Source: Lichenostomus cassidix
Taxonomy: Eukaryota; Chordata; Aves; Passeriformes; Meliphagidae
Direction: 5' to 3'
NCBI GenBank assembly: GCA_008360975.2
Contig: CM039192.1
Location: forward strand, 12,773,242 to 12,837,241
Length of the DNA: 64,000 bases
Shown: piece by piece, positions 49,340 to 59,934 of the stretch
Position numbering within the stretch: the first letter of the stretch is position 1
Layout: the number at the start of each line of letters is the position of its first letter
Made by a program: the position numbers and the translations under genes
Notes under the pieces: model-generated
Database searches by the model: none
The model's input: only the letters and a program-made list of their open reading frames with translations
What the model was told of the DNA's origin: nothing

Positions 49340-49386
49340 TGGGGCTGCTGGGCAGAGCCCAGTGAAGGGACACAAGGATGGTTAAG
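49340..49386 (+). mobile_element. CR1 fragment, left part, interrupted by an LTR
   Basis: GAGCCCAGTGAAGGGACACA then AGGATGGTTAAG matches a well-known CR1 segment upstream of the 'GTTCAGTCTGGAGAAGAGAA' landmark. The match breaks exactly at 49386, where the LTR begins, and resumes at 50011. The left limit is approximate; the sequence back to about 49316 may also belong. Confidence 0.7.
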
Positions 49387-50010
49387 TGTTGCGGTTTAGA
49401 GGAGGTTACAGCAGACTTTACCCTAGAGCTTCTCTACCCAGCCCGGTTCAGCGCCTCAGTGCTCTAAACCCCCTGTCCCAGGGCTGGACACTGCGCTCTC
49501 ACCGGCCAGGGAGCCATAAGGCTAGCTCTGGTTCGTCTGCTTCCACAACCGGCGGTGATAAAGGAGGCGAGGAGGGTCTATGCGTTGTGTCCATGGAAGA
49601 TGTTTATTCGCATGGTGCAGCAGAGGCCAACGACCTCCCCGAGGCAGAGATGCCTCGAGGGCGAAGGCCTCACATGCTCAGCACATGTGGAGCATAAACA
49701 CACGTGGAGCATAGACAGCAAGATGGCGGAGGGTAAGGGGTTTTATAGGGAAACAGAGAGGGGCAGGGACAGCACACAGGCCCAGTGACCTCTGGGTACA
49801 GGGGAGGTACAGGGGCGGAGTTAGGAGTACAGGAACCAATAGGGGAAACCCGAGGGAGTGGCCAGGGCCACGTGGGGTTAGGGTACAGGAACCAATAGGG
49901 AAAACTGGGGGCGTGGCTAGGACTATGTGGAGTAGGGAAGGCAGGACAATAGGTGACAAGTACAGTCGTTAAGAAAGGGGTGTGGGGAACTTGCAGCCAT
50001 TATCACAATA
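49387..50010 (-). mobile_element. Solo LTR of an endogenous retrovirus, 624 bp, inserted in a CR1
   Basis: The + strand begins TGTTGCGG and ends ATCACAATA. The flanking 6-bp repeat GTTAAG lies at 49381-49386 and 50011-50016, and the CR1 reads through if the LTR and one copy are removed, fixing the boundaries. The left end has the canonical TG; the right end reads ATA where CA is expected. On the - strand, TATAAAA (49747-49741), then AATAAA (49608-49603) about 135 bases on, gives a U3-R-U5 order, so the LTR points to -. U3 holds two copies of a GTACAGGAACCAATAGGG unit (49827 and 49883) with CCAAT boxes, and a GGGGCGTGG box. A 6-bp duplication is usual for class II (ERVK-like) elements. No viral genes adjoin it. 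Confidence 0.9.
49741..49900 (-). promoter_or_regulatory. LTR promoter: TATA box and duplicated CCAAT units
   Basis: TATAAAA on the - strand at 49747-49741 predicts initiation near 49715. The two CCAAT-bearing units, spaced 56 bases, lie upstream in U3 at 49827-49844 and 49883-49900. This is a standard retroviral U3 layout; whether it is active is unknown. Confidence 0.55.
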
Positions 50011-50175
50011 GTTAAGGAATTGTCTTTGCTCAGAGGAAAGTCTGAGACAGAGGGGATTGTTCAGTCTGGAGAAGAGAAGGTTCAGGGGTTTTGTCAATGT
50101 GCCCTTAAGGAAGAGTGTGAAGTTATCAGAGCAAGGCTCTTTTGCTGGTCTCCAGTGAAAGGACAAGAGGCAATG
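50011..50175 (+). mobile_element. CR1 fragment, right part, + orientation
   Basis: After the target duplication the CR1 resumes: GAGGAAAGTCTGAGACAGAG, GTTCAGTCTGGAGAAGAGAA, TTGTCAATGTGCCCTTAAGG, AAGGCTCTTTTGCTGGTCTC and CAGTGAAAGGACAAGAGGCA are all in CR1 order. The match ends near 50175, so this copy lacks the usual CR1 3' terminus and was truncated or deleted there. Confidence 0.85.
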
Positions 50176-52748
50176 TTCTGCTTTTGCTCATTGCTCTGTA
50201 CTCATGTGCAGATAGCCCAGATCCAGGGTCCTTCTTCCCTGTTAGCCAGGCTTAAACCATGCTCTTCAGATAGGATCTCCAGTGCAGCCCCTTTGGCCTC
50301 CTTGTGCAGCTCCTGGCTGAGTCCTGCAGAGGAGGCCCTGGCCTTGGGGTCAAGGGCTCTGCTGGGCTGAGTGGGAGGAAATGGCCAGAGAGGTCCGGGT
50401 CTGCTTCCCAAGGCCTGCAGCTGATTTCCACCACCCCAGTGTCATTCCTGTATCTCACAGCCCTGAAGAGAGCTAAGCCATACTGGCTGTGTGCATGCCA
50501 TGGCAATCACTTTCCACACCTTTCCTAGGAAGCCCATCTGTCCTCAACTGAAGGAGAGCCTTCCCATATTTGTTTGCAAGGACAGACTCGTTAGAGGTGT
50601 GATGTTGGGGAGAATACCTGTCAGGAGAGGCTGCAATACTAAGGAATATTTGTGTTGGCATATCTATCTGTTTGTGCTAGAAGCTGAAAGCCTCATTGAA
50701 GGGCAAAATACTTTCTCTTGGGGGTTTGGTTTGGTGTTGAGCCTATTAAAAAAAAACCCAAAAACCAAAAAACAACAAATAGGGAGAGTTTTGGGGTTTT
50801 TTTTTCAAAAAGAGATTTTGGTTTTTGTTTGGCCTTGATGTTTTGTTTACTTTCACATGATATTGAAGGTATTTCAAGTAAAAATGGGGCTCTGTGATTG
50901 GTATTGAGAAGGCAGAAAAGGGACCCATGTTATGCAGGTCAGTAACTTACTGTCTAGGAAATTTGATTTTACATTGTTTGTTAGAAGGCGATGATGACTG
51001 AAAATTTTGAGTGCGTTGATTGTTACTGACAAGCAGGTTACAGACAACAACAACAACAGATTCTGTGAATTGGTAACAATCTCATTGAATAAAATTAATT
51101 TATGAAATTGCATATATATGATGGTGTTGTTGGAGACAGTTTGAAATTGAAGATAGATTACATGAAAGATATTATTGTCCTTCTATTGAAATACTCCATA
51201 CTTGAGCGTTTAAGAAATAACCTGAAAGAGGAGGAAGTATTTTGCATATTAGAGTCCTAATACTTCTTTTTATATATGTCTTGTTCAGTCAGATAAATTG
51301 ATTTCTAGATTTTGGCCTGGATACCAATACAGACACCTTTCAAATATTAGAATCAGCATAGAGGACTTGAGAAAAAAATCATGATTAGAACTTCTCTAAG
51401 CTAAATACAAACTGAAGTTGCAATGAAATTTAGCTGTAACACTGGAGTGATGTATGTGATGCAAAGATATTTTTCCGCCTAAATTCTGAGCAAAGTGTTT
51501 GGGATTAATTTTTTTGTTATTTGGGGAGTTATGTTTGTGTTTGTTTGTTTGGTTGCTTTTGTTTGATTTGGTTTGTTGGTGTTTTTTTTTTTTTTTGGTT
51601 GGTTGGTTTTTCTTTTGTTTTTTGGTTTTGGTTTTTTTTTCTTTTTAAATTTTGTATATTGAAAAAGTAGTTTCTCTACCTCATAGCCAAGGAAAGGAAA
51701 GGAAAGCAAGTAATAACTAGGATAAAAGAAACTGGCGGTTACTAAATATGTGCTGCTGTTTGACTGACCAAGTGTGGGGGATTTGGAATTGGCTTTTAGG
51801 GGTCAGAAGTGTTGGTATTTCAATGGGGCTTGCTTGTTTTATGCTTTGAGTGTTGTGGGTTTTTATTATTATTTTGGAAAAGATATGTAACATGATGAAA
51901 ATGTTCTTTATTTTTAATTCCATTTAATAATTGGCACAGTTCTGTGGGTAGTGGGTAGAGTTACTGGTAGACTGGATATTAAGCTTATGAAATCTTAATA
52001 CAGCTCTTCAAAAATATTTTGATAGATGTTAATATTGAAACAGCATTGGAAAATAAGGGAATATTTCAACATAACTAGCCCTTGTAGCTTGATCACCTGA
52101 TCCAGTATTTTTGAATCCTTGCCCTTGCTGGGCTGGAATATGAAATTAAGCATTCAGATCTGGAAACCCCAGTCTCTGGAGAATTTTGCTCTTTTGGAAA
52201 AGGCAACTCTGTCAGCACAAAGGCATTTCTGGAAGGCATTTCAATGAAGATATGAAACTGTAGAGGCCGCATGGAGAGAGGGAGAGCAGGGAAGAGATAA
52301 GGAAGTGTATAGGTGAAAGAATGTTAGAGAAACACTGGGCCAACCCCATTATTTTTCTGTTAACTTAGACTAAGTAATGGTACATTACAAGAACTTGTTG
52401 AAAAAAAAAATCACAAAAAAGCAGTAACAAAAAATGGTTAATATATTACTGTTGAAATTAAGATGGCACCTGCTGACTTGCTCTGCTTTTATGTGCAAAC
52501 CTGTTTTTTATAATTCCATTTCTGCACGATTCTAGTAGTTAGAAAAAGTTTTAATATAGGCTTGAAATATATTCTAATTGAAATTGATTAAAATGTGCTT
52601 CACTGTTTTTTGTGTGGTCTCATAGAATACATTTTTGCATTTAGAATTGGTGATTTTTATTTTTATCTGCTACATAGTGTAAGTCGTTGATGTAACTTCA
52701 ATGTGTGCTGGATTAGCTTCTACTGTTAACATTCCTTTTTATTTCCAG
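50176..52748. other. Unannotated stretch, ends in T/GTTT-rich sequence
   Basis: Frames of 60-116 codons at 50176-50838 overlap on both strands in a mildly GC-rich block and have no splice support. (ACA)n lies near 51046-51057. A strongly T-rich GTTT/GGTT tract at 51525-51650 yields a Lys/Asn/Pro artefact frame on the - strand. Confidence 0.45.
51525..51650. repeat. GTTT/GGTT and poly-T low-complexity tract
   Basis: About 125 bases of GTTT, GGTT and T-run units on the + strand. It could contain the reverse-complemented A-rich tail of an old insert, but no body is recognised. Confidence 0.75.
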
Positions 52749-52840
52749 TTGCTGGAATTATTGCAGCTGATTTTGCCCCAGGCACAGTTCACTAGGGAGT
52801 TGGTACCTGGGGTTCTGTTGATATCCCTGTCACTGGCAAG
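52749..52840 (+). other. Candidate exon, 92 bp, leucine-rich peptide
   Basis: The acceptor (CCTTTTTATTTCCAG, ending 52748) and consensus donor (GGCAAG then GTAAGGA) enclose 92 bases. Frame 1 is the only one open: LLELLQLILPQAQFTRELVP then GVLLISLSLA. It would be entered in phase 0 and left with two bases. It fits directly after 37798-37908, giving a helix-like run across the junction, and before 56271 (which starts with one base). No family is recognised. Confidence 0.3.
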
Positions 52841-53559
52841 GTAAGGAGAGGTTGACTTGCATTCGCTATGAGTAGCAGGCTAGAAATAAATCATTTTAAT
52901 ATGCTTTCTGAAGATAAAAAATTAGGAGGGGCAGTGGGTGTCTGGCTGATTATTTATATGCACGCCAGTAGTAACTGGGAACCTTGACCGTGATTTTTGA
53001 AACAATATTCTTTCTTACTGATGTGTTGAGAAACAACTCTTGCCCACACATTGAAGGAACTAACCTTTTTCAAAGGGAGTATTTTCTGTATGACAAATCA
53101 AAATGGTATTTTTTTTTCCTTGGGAAAAAAAGCTCTCCTAAATGAATATCAGTAACAAAGAAAATCTACAATAGAAGTACAAAATTTAAGCTTCTCCATT
53201 CAACAAGTTTCTTATGTGGCACCTCAGAGCTGGTTCATGAAAAGCTTGTGTGCCATGTGTCCGTTTGTTTGTTTTGTTGCTGGCTCTGATGATGTCGGAT
53301 CAATAAAATAACTTGACTTTCAGAAATGCTTACTAATTCCTTTTTTTCCTAATAGTACGGAAGGAGTTACACAGCTGAATGACATTTGTTTAGATAGTCA
53401 TGTAATATGAATATCTTTCAAAAGTGAGCTCAGAAAATGAGCTCTTTTTAAAAAGGATTCAGTTTTGACAAGTCTATGCTTAGTGTTTGAATACTCGTGA
53501 AATGATTTCCTTGCAACAATGCCATATTTAGCACACTAATAAAAGAGAGGAAGGAAAGT

Positions 53560-53950
53560 GGATCTTTGATAAGCTAATTATTTTTGGAACTTGCATCAGA
53601 GTTTAGTAAATCAGCATGCTGCATCTGCAGTGCTAACCAAACTAATCTAAAATACTTGCCTCCCTGTGGAGGTATAGAAATGTCATAGTCCGTGGAGACC
53701 TGCACTGCATTTATGCAGGTCTGCCTTTTCTGTCATAGATTCAACAGACCTTTCCAGAGAAGAACTACAGTACTTTAAACAACCTTAACACGGGGTTTAA
53801 AGAGATTAATGAATATCAGCCTTGTACTAAATAAATCTTTATCACTTGCTTTACCTACTGCAGTAATTGCCTCTGTGCAGTGGAACCCATTCAGTCTGTC
53901 AGCTTGCCATTAATCTCAAATACATCTTTGACAAAAGAATCTACCTTATC
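53560..53950. promoter_or_regulatory. Possible conserved noncoding element, ATTA-rich
   Basis: Dense, non-repetitive mixture of homeodomain-type cores (GCTAATTA, GATTAATGA, CATTAATC), TGACAAAAG and AACACGGGG, with no decay signature of a transposon and no open frame. The call rests on texture; an alignment to other birds and reptiles is needed to support it. Confidence 0.2.
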
Positions 53951-54299
53951 TTCATTTTGGTTGTGTCTGTGTTTGTATGTGAGCTCTGGCACTTAATCAG
54001 GTCATCAAAGTACTATATAGGAATCTGTTTAGTTGTATGAATGTTACATGTTTGTGGAATTCCAACCCCATGTAAAAGATTTATAAATTACCAAAATACC
54101 CCCAGGGCTTCCAAATCTGTTTCTTACAAATACATACCCATTCCTGTCACTAAATGAAATGTGTTAACAAATATGAGGGCCATGACTGTACTGTGTGAGG
54201 TTTATGCAAGCAAACAATATGTGTGTCTTGCCTGTGAAAACATCCTCATGTCCCTCCCACCCAAATAGCAATAATTTGGGTCATACCATGTTTTGTCTT

Positions 54300-54540
54300 T
54301 ATGTTCACAGATTACAGTTTCGAAACTGATTTTTGTTTACCTGGATGATAAACCCCCTCTTTTAATATGGCTATCAAGTTATAATTGCGAATCAGCTCTT
54401 TTGATACGAAATTAGTGCACATATTTTATACCTGCTTCATAATGCAAACGATTCAAATTTTTATTTAGCCCTAATGTTACAATGAAATTAATTACGTACT
54501 TTCATGTAAATTTAAATTTCTTCAAACAGTTTTAAATTTT
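54300..54540. promoter_or_regulatory. Possible conserved noncoding element, homeodomain-site rich
   Basis: AT-rich sequence that nonetheless retains CpGs (TTTCGAAAC, TTGCGAATC, ATACGAAAT, AACGATTC, TTACGTAC). It has several homeobox cores (ATAATTGC, AAATTAGTG, AATTAATTAC). Retained CpG in AT-rich noncoding DNA often marks constrained enhancers. Confidence 0.25.
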
Positions 54541-56270
54541 TTTTTTTAAAAATACTTATTTATCTAGTATTTCTGGAGTATTTTCAGGCCCTTGTGAAAG
54601 TACTATCTTCTTTCTGAGCTCACAGCTCAACATGTAAACAGAAGTCAGGTATTTTTGTATTAACAAGTAAGGATGGGTTAAATAAATGGATTAGGTTTGT
54701 CTTGGAAAGGATAGACATTTAGGGGGAATATAATTCTGGGTGTGGAAGTAGCCTTGCAGATTTATTCAAGTAGTTCATATCTGTGCAGATAATTGTGTAC
54801 CAAAAAATTAAGTAAGAACATGAAAAGACAAAAATTGAGTACATGGACTGGAGCATGAGCTTTAACACAAGTCCAAAATCTAGTAGTTTTACACTGTCAG
54901 CCTTAAATTAGGTGCTATTTTGGATTCCTTCCCAATAGGTAGGATTCAGATGAGGCTGTGAAATACTCATTACCTTCATCAAGGGAGATGATTAACAGCT
55001 GCATTTAAGCTGTTTAACCTCAAAGGCTAGGGAGGAAGATGACCAAGACCTAAAAAAAATAAATTTGCAGGGCATAAAGCTCCCTGTGGATTGAAATATC
55101 TGCTGTAACTGTTTCTGAGCTAAGAAGCCAATGTTGAAGTCATCAAGAATGGTGAAATACTTTGTGATTTGTTAAAAATTAAACTATTTAGCATGAGTTT
55201 TCCAAGTGGAGGTTCTTAGGGGTGCTCGTTTTCGTATTTTGAGTGTTGCCCATGGCTAGTAGCTGCTGTAGCTGTGTGTACAATGCAGGCAATGGCTCTG
55301 TGGGGTAGTGAGGAGGTGGGGACTGTTGGTGTGCTTTGATGCACTGTGACCGGGCAGAGCTCCCAGCACTCTGGGTCTGCATTGTGCCATATAGATCCAG
55401 TCCCAAATCAGCATAGGTGTACCAGCACAACTCTGAACCCCACAGGCACCACTCTGCCTCACACAGGACATGTTGCTCTTGTCTTGTGCTTGGACTAAGC
55501 TTGTTCTGCACTCATTTGAAGACTTTGTCCTCCCTTGCACAGCTTAGATCTGATCTAACACCACACTTAAAGTTAGGAGACCTGGGTTGTGTGTTTGACC
55601 TTGAGCATGCTTCTCAAAGCACAGTGGTTTCTGCCCTTCACTGCCTTTCTCTGAGCACATCGACATAGGTCTGGAAATCATTATGTAGAAATATTAAGTA
55701 TTATCATTGCTAAACACTAGAGGGTATCCCCAACTTCTGTTTTGTCTTTGCATACCACATTTCTTAAAATCTTTAAGGAAAAGAGATTTCTTAGTAAAAA
55801 TAGTTTCAGTGAATAAGTAAGGCAATATATCCTCAGTTATCCTGGAATTTCAAATAACTTGAGACTGGATAATAGAGGCTAATCTGTACATTTATTTGAA
55901 CTGTTTTGATTAAGGGGTAGGTCTGTTCAGCAGAAAAACCACAAGTGAGAATTTGCCCTTTGCATTTAGATTATTATTTTTATGCTATGTTTCTTGACCT
56001 TTCAGTGCTGTGTTTGGTGCTTGTGGTTGCTAAGCACATTTAGCTCCTTCTTTAAAAATCAGCCACAAGCTACTGATGGGTTTGAGACTACATTCAAGAG
56101 CTGACAGCAAGCTTGGGTTTTGTGTGTTTTGTTGTGGTTTTTTTCCCCCTCTCATTCACAGCAGTCCTCATGTATCTCTTGCTGATCAGCTGCTAAGACC
56201 ATGGCCCAGCTGATGCTGTAATGCTTCTTCCTTTTTCTCCTTTGACCTGCTGTTTTCATTTTCCTTGTAG

Positions 56271-56517
56271 TCCTGCATGTGAACCTCACACACTGCAGCC
56301 TGATGCCTCTGCGTGGAGCTGCTGGTTTTGTCCTTGCTCTACAGTTGACCTTGCAGGGTCTTCCTTTCACAGTAAAAGGCCTGAAAACCACACTCCTGTA
56401 GAAGTGTTTATCCTGAGAGCTGTCGTTCACCTGTCAGTAACAACTGCAATAAACACATTGGTTTACAAATCTGTGCCAGCAAAGCAGAAACACTTTTACA
56501 TGATGCTAGAATTGTAG
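56271..56517 (+). other. Candidate terminal exon, 81 codons then stop
   Basis: A strong acceptor (GCTGTTTTCATTTTCCTTGTAG, ending 56270) leads into a frame entered with one base. That frame is open for 81 codons to TAG at 56515-56517. It starts PACEPHTLQPDASAWSCWFC and ends VPAKQKHFYMMLEL, with five Cys in the first third. Its entry phase fits the exit of 52749-52840. An internal AATAAA (56448-56453) may be a poly(A) signal of a noncoding transcript. No family is recognised. It is the longest open piece in the window with a good acceptor directly before it. Confidence 0.25.
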
Positions 56518-59500
56518 CTACTTCTTCCAACAGCTTCTCCTAAGTATTCACCCCACGCTGCAGAACAGAAACTTTCCAGTACACAACTGTTTTTTATAGA
56601 CTGTTTTTTAATTTCTGACATATTGGCTGAATGTTTGAATTAGGAGATGGCAAGTAATAGCTGAATGAGTTCAGCCAAAATTCTTGAACTGTGTTCCAGG
56701 GAGGTTATTATGGTTTGGTCTAATTAATAATGTGCTCACTTCAGAGCTTCTGCTGACACATTCTTGCAGGAATGGCCAGCAGATGCTCTTGGGCTGTAAA
56801 ACTGATATGGAACAGAAACAAGGGCAGAGACTTCTCTAGCTTTAGTCAAGGAAGACATTGGAAAGAAAGGGTGAAAAATAATTATTTCTAGAGTTCAGCC
56901 AGAGAAGAGAATTATTGGGAAGAGTGCTGGATGCAGAGGGTGGGATGAGAATGACATAGTCAAACCAGAAGCATGCTGAAAACCTTACCTTGAGCTTCCC
57001 ACAACTACCAGCATTTAATTGGGCTATTTTGGAAAATGTTTTTCAGTTTCTCCACAGCAAAATTTCTCTAAACTGGTTTGATTGTCATATTACTCTTCAG
57101 TCCCACTCTGCCTAGTTTTGTTCTTGATTTTAGGGGTGTGATGAGTGCTTTTTCAACTAGCAGCAGACACATGACATGAGGAGACTTTGCTAGTCCTGCT
57201 GATGTGGGTCACAACTCCCAGAAGTATCTAAGGCAGGGACCACTAATTTAGGGTTCCAGTATGAGTCAGTGATACAAATAATGATACAAATGATGATACA
57301 AATCTAGTGATTACATAGCCATATGTGGATTTCTAGTAATTCCACATCCATTTTTCAGTTTTATGAGAGACCCTTGGAAATACTGAGTACTGACATTTTC
57401 TGAGTAGCTTGTCTGTTTTGGTGTATACCAGCAGTCATTTCTTGTAAGCTGACAGGTTCTGCTCTAGCCACTTGAAATCATAGCTGGTATTGCTCTATAT
57501 AGCAGTTCTCAATTACTAAACTATGGCTAAGAGCAGCTCAAGCTGGATGTTACTTGTAGATGTATTTGCTATTGACATGTGGTGGTGTAGGATTTTTATA
57601 GTGCATCAGTCACCTATTCATGTTTCTTGAAGAAGTTTCTTCCTTATGTGAAGAATGTTCTATGATTCTAATACAGGCTCAACAACATAATTTTATTTCG
57701 ATAGTTGAATTTCCATCAACTACAGTGATCATTTCCTATTTTTATGGGTGTAAGGGAAAGCAGTGCTGTACATATATTTGAGGGACAGCTAAAATATATG
57801 AATATTTCACATTTCTTCTTTTCTAATTCTGCTGTTTTATAAAAAGTCAGTTTAGTCTTCAGTTTTCAAGGTGTTGTTTTATTTTAAGAATTGTGCATTC
57901 CCTTTTAAGGCTTGATTTTACTTTTTCACTACTCACTTTCTCATGCTTTTTGCGGAAGAATAAGAAGCTGAGAACTCTGATATCTCTTCTGCACAGACTG
58001 GGCTGTATAAAGGGTATGAACTTGGAACCAGCTCTCATCAGTGTTCCAGACCTTGAATGCCTTAGGATATTTTTTAAGTTGTTGTGTCTCATTCAACCTT
58101 TTTGTAGTTCTATAAGATTTGTGCTTTTTTATTGCTACAAGTAGTGATTTCCAAATACAAAATGTTCTAGTAGCCTACCAGTCAAACAGGTAAATGTACT
58201 TTTTCTCTGTTTAAAGTCCTTGATGGTTTTAAGGAAGGCTTTTTGAGGAGCGCTTTCCTCTTGCATACCAAGTAACAAAATTTCCCAATGTCAATCCTAT
58301 TTCTTTATTCTCTCTAAGCATTAAGTTACCAAAGAGAGGATTTCATTCAGACAGGTCCTGTTTAGTCATTTGGAAGTTCAAATATTAATACCTTTATCTG
58401 TATCACACTGTGCAGGTCAGACTTCGTGGAAAATTGGAAACTGTGTGAAATCATGTTATTTTGTTTACCTGAGATGCTTCTATTTTTGAGCCCTGTATTT
58501 CTGACTATAATGACTGATGATGTCCTCACAGTGTAAAGGGACAAATACAGGCAAGTTGCTTAACAAAGACATTTAATGTAGTTCTCAAAGCAAAACTTTG
58601 AAATTAGGCTTCTTGGGAATAATTTAAGGAGCAGGTTTGGTGTCAGTTAAAGACCATACCTAAATGTAGGAAGCAATGCAGAACAATATACAGTGGAAGG
58701 ATATCATTCTTTGTTCTTGGCTTTTCCAAGGCTCTTATGTGGAAAAAGATGAATTAGAATTAGTATGAATGGATGAAAATAGGTTTTTAAAATATTATCT
58801 TTCTTTTTCTCTTAAGGCACTGCTTTCTTCCACAGCTTTCCTCCAAAACTTGAAATGAATGAAATCTCTTTTAACTTTAATAAAATTAGAAGTGCTATGA
58901 GAAGCCTTTGTGACAGGGAATTTTCACATATATTTTTTAATGAATGACATTATCCAGCTGGCCCTGTACCCTGCCTAATATTTTCCACAGCCTTAGAAAT
59001 TTTGGTTCTGTATGCTTTATTTGCCATGGATATTTGCATCACTGAGTGTATTTTAGACTCTGTTGAGAATAAAATTTTATTAACTCATTGAGGCTATGAT
59101 ATTATTTTTTATGAAATTATTTTCCACTTCAGAAAGATTTTGTGTAATATTTCAAATCAGGTTTAAGCTAAAATATGCACAATGGAATTTAAAGTCTTTG
59201 TTTCCCAAATGATGGTAATAGCATTAACTAATCTGTTTACTAAGGAGTCTCAGTTCCTTAAAGATCATTGAATAGAGAGGCAGAAGAAACTCCCCCAGCC
59301 TTGTCCATGATGTGTAGGTGCTATTGCAGCCCAGTGCAAAATCCTTTCTGGATCTGGGAAGCACAGCTGCCCATGCCTGTGGTTCCTTGGTCAGCTTGGA
59401 GAGTGTGGCTGAACCAGACAGTCACTGCAGAGCCCTTTTTGTGCAAGGGTGCCAATGGATATGTTCTGTTGTTAAACAAATATCTAATGTGTGTGCTTTG

Positions 59501-59934
59501 TAATAAAGGGTAGGATGATTCTTGGAAAAAAATAGCTGATGACACTTGAAAGGTTTCTTGCCCTGGAATATTTTTGGTAGGATTTTTACCTACTTTCCTT
59601 TAAAATAAAGCAGCCTACTTTGATGAATGACAGGTCTTCATCTTTTATAGGAGAAGAAAGCAGTGAAGTAGCAGGTTTGAGTCACCTTTCTCTTTAGGGA
59701 TGTTGCAACATATTCAATAAGTCACAATGTCATTTTTATGCCAGTGGTATGTTGTTTTTCCAGGGGTCTTGGATTTTTCTTCTTTTTTTCTTTCTCATGA
59801 GGTTTATGTGGCATCTTATGAAAATATATAGAAGTCTTCCAATTTGCTTTCATGTCCTGGAAGGCTGACCTCAGAAACACTCACCTCCAACCCAGGAAGA
59901 GTGAATTGTCACCAAAAAGTAAATATTTGTAGGG
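56518..59934. other. Unannotated stretch
   Basis: AT-rich unique DNA. A 12-bp tandem repeat at 57271 is listed. AAGTTTCTTCCTTATGTGAAGA then ATGTTCTATGATTCTAAT (57630-57678) could be a worn CR1 end but is too short to call. No exon pair was kept. Confidence 0.45.
57271..57306. repeat. 12-bp tandem repeat, three units
   Basis: GATACAAATAAT, GATACAAATGAT and GATACAAATCTA lie head to tail. Confidence 0.85.

Larger units (their letters stand above)
52841..56270. other. Noncoding stretch with conserved-element texture
   Basis: Contains TAAT-rich blocks at 53560-53950 and 54300-54540 (listed). Frames at 55188-55668 overlap on both strands without signals. No mobile element is recognised. Confidence 0.45.

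Noticed and set aside
49386..49959. Open frames of 77-103 codons on both strands
   Set aside because: They lie wholly within the solo LTR and show no retroviral protein motif.
51479..51709. 76-codon Lys/Asn/Pro-rich - strand frame
   Set aside because: Translation of a T/GTTT low-complexity tract.
56986..57090. Consensus donor on the - strand (CTCAAG then GTAAGG)
   Set aside because: No acceptor with a pyrimidine tract at a sensible distance on the - strand.
57630..57678. Possible CR1 terminus (TTCTATGATTCTAAT)
   Set aside because: Only the last dozen bases resemble CR1, with no upstream CR1 landmarks.
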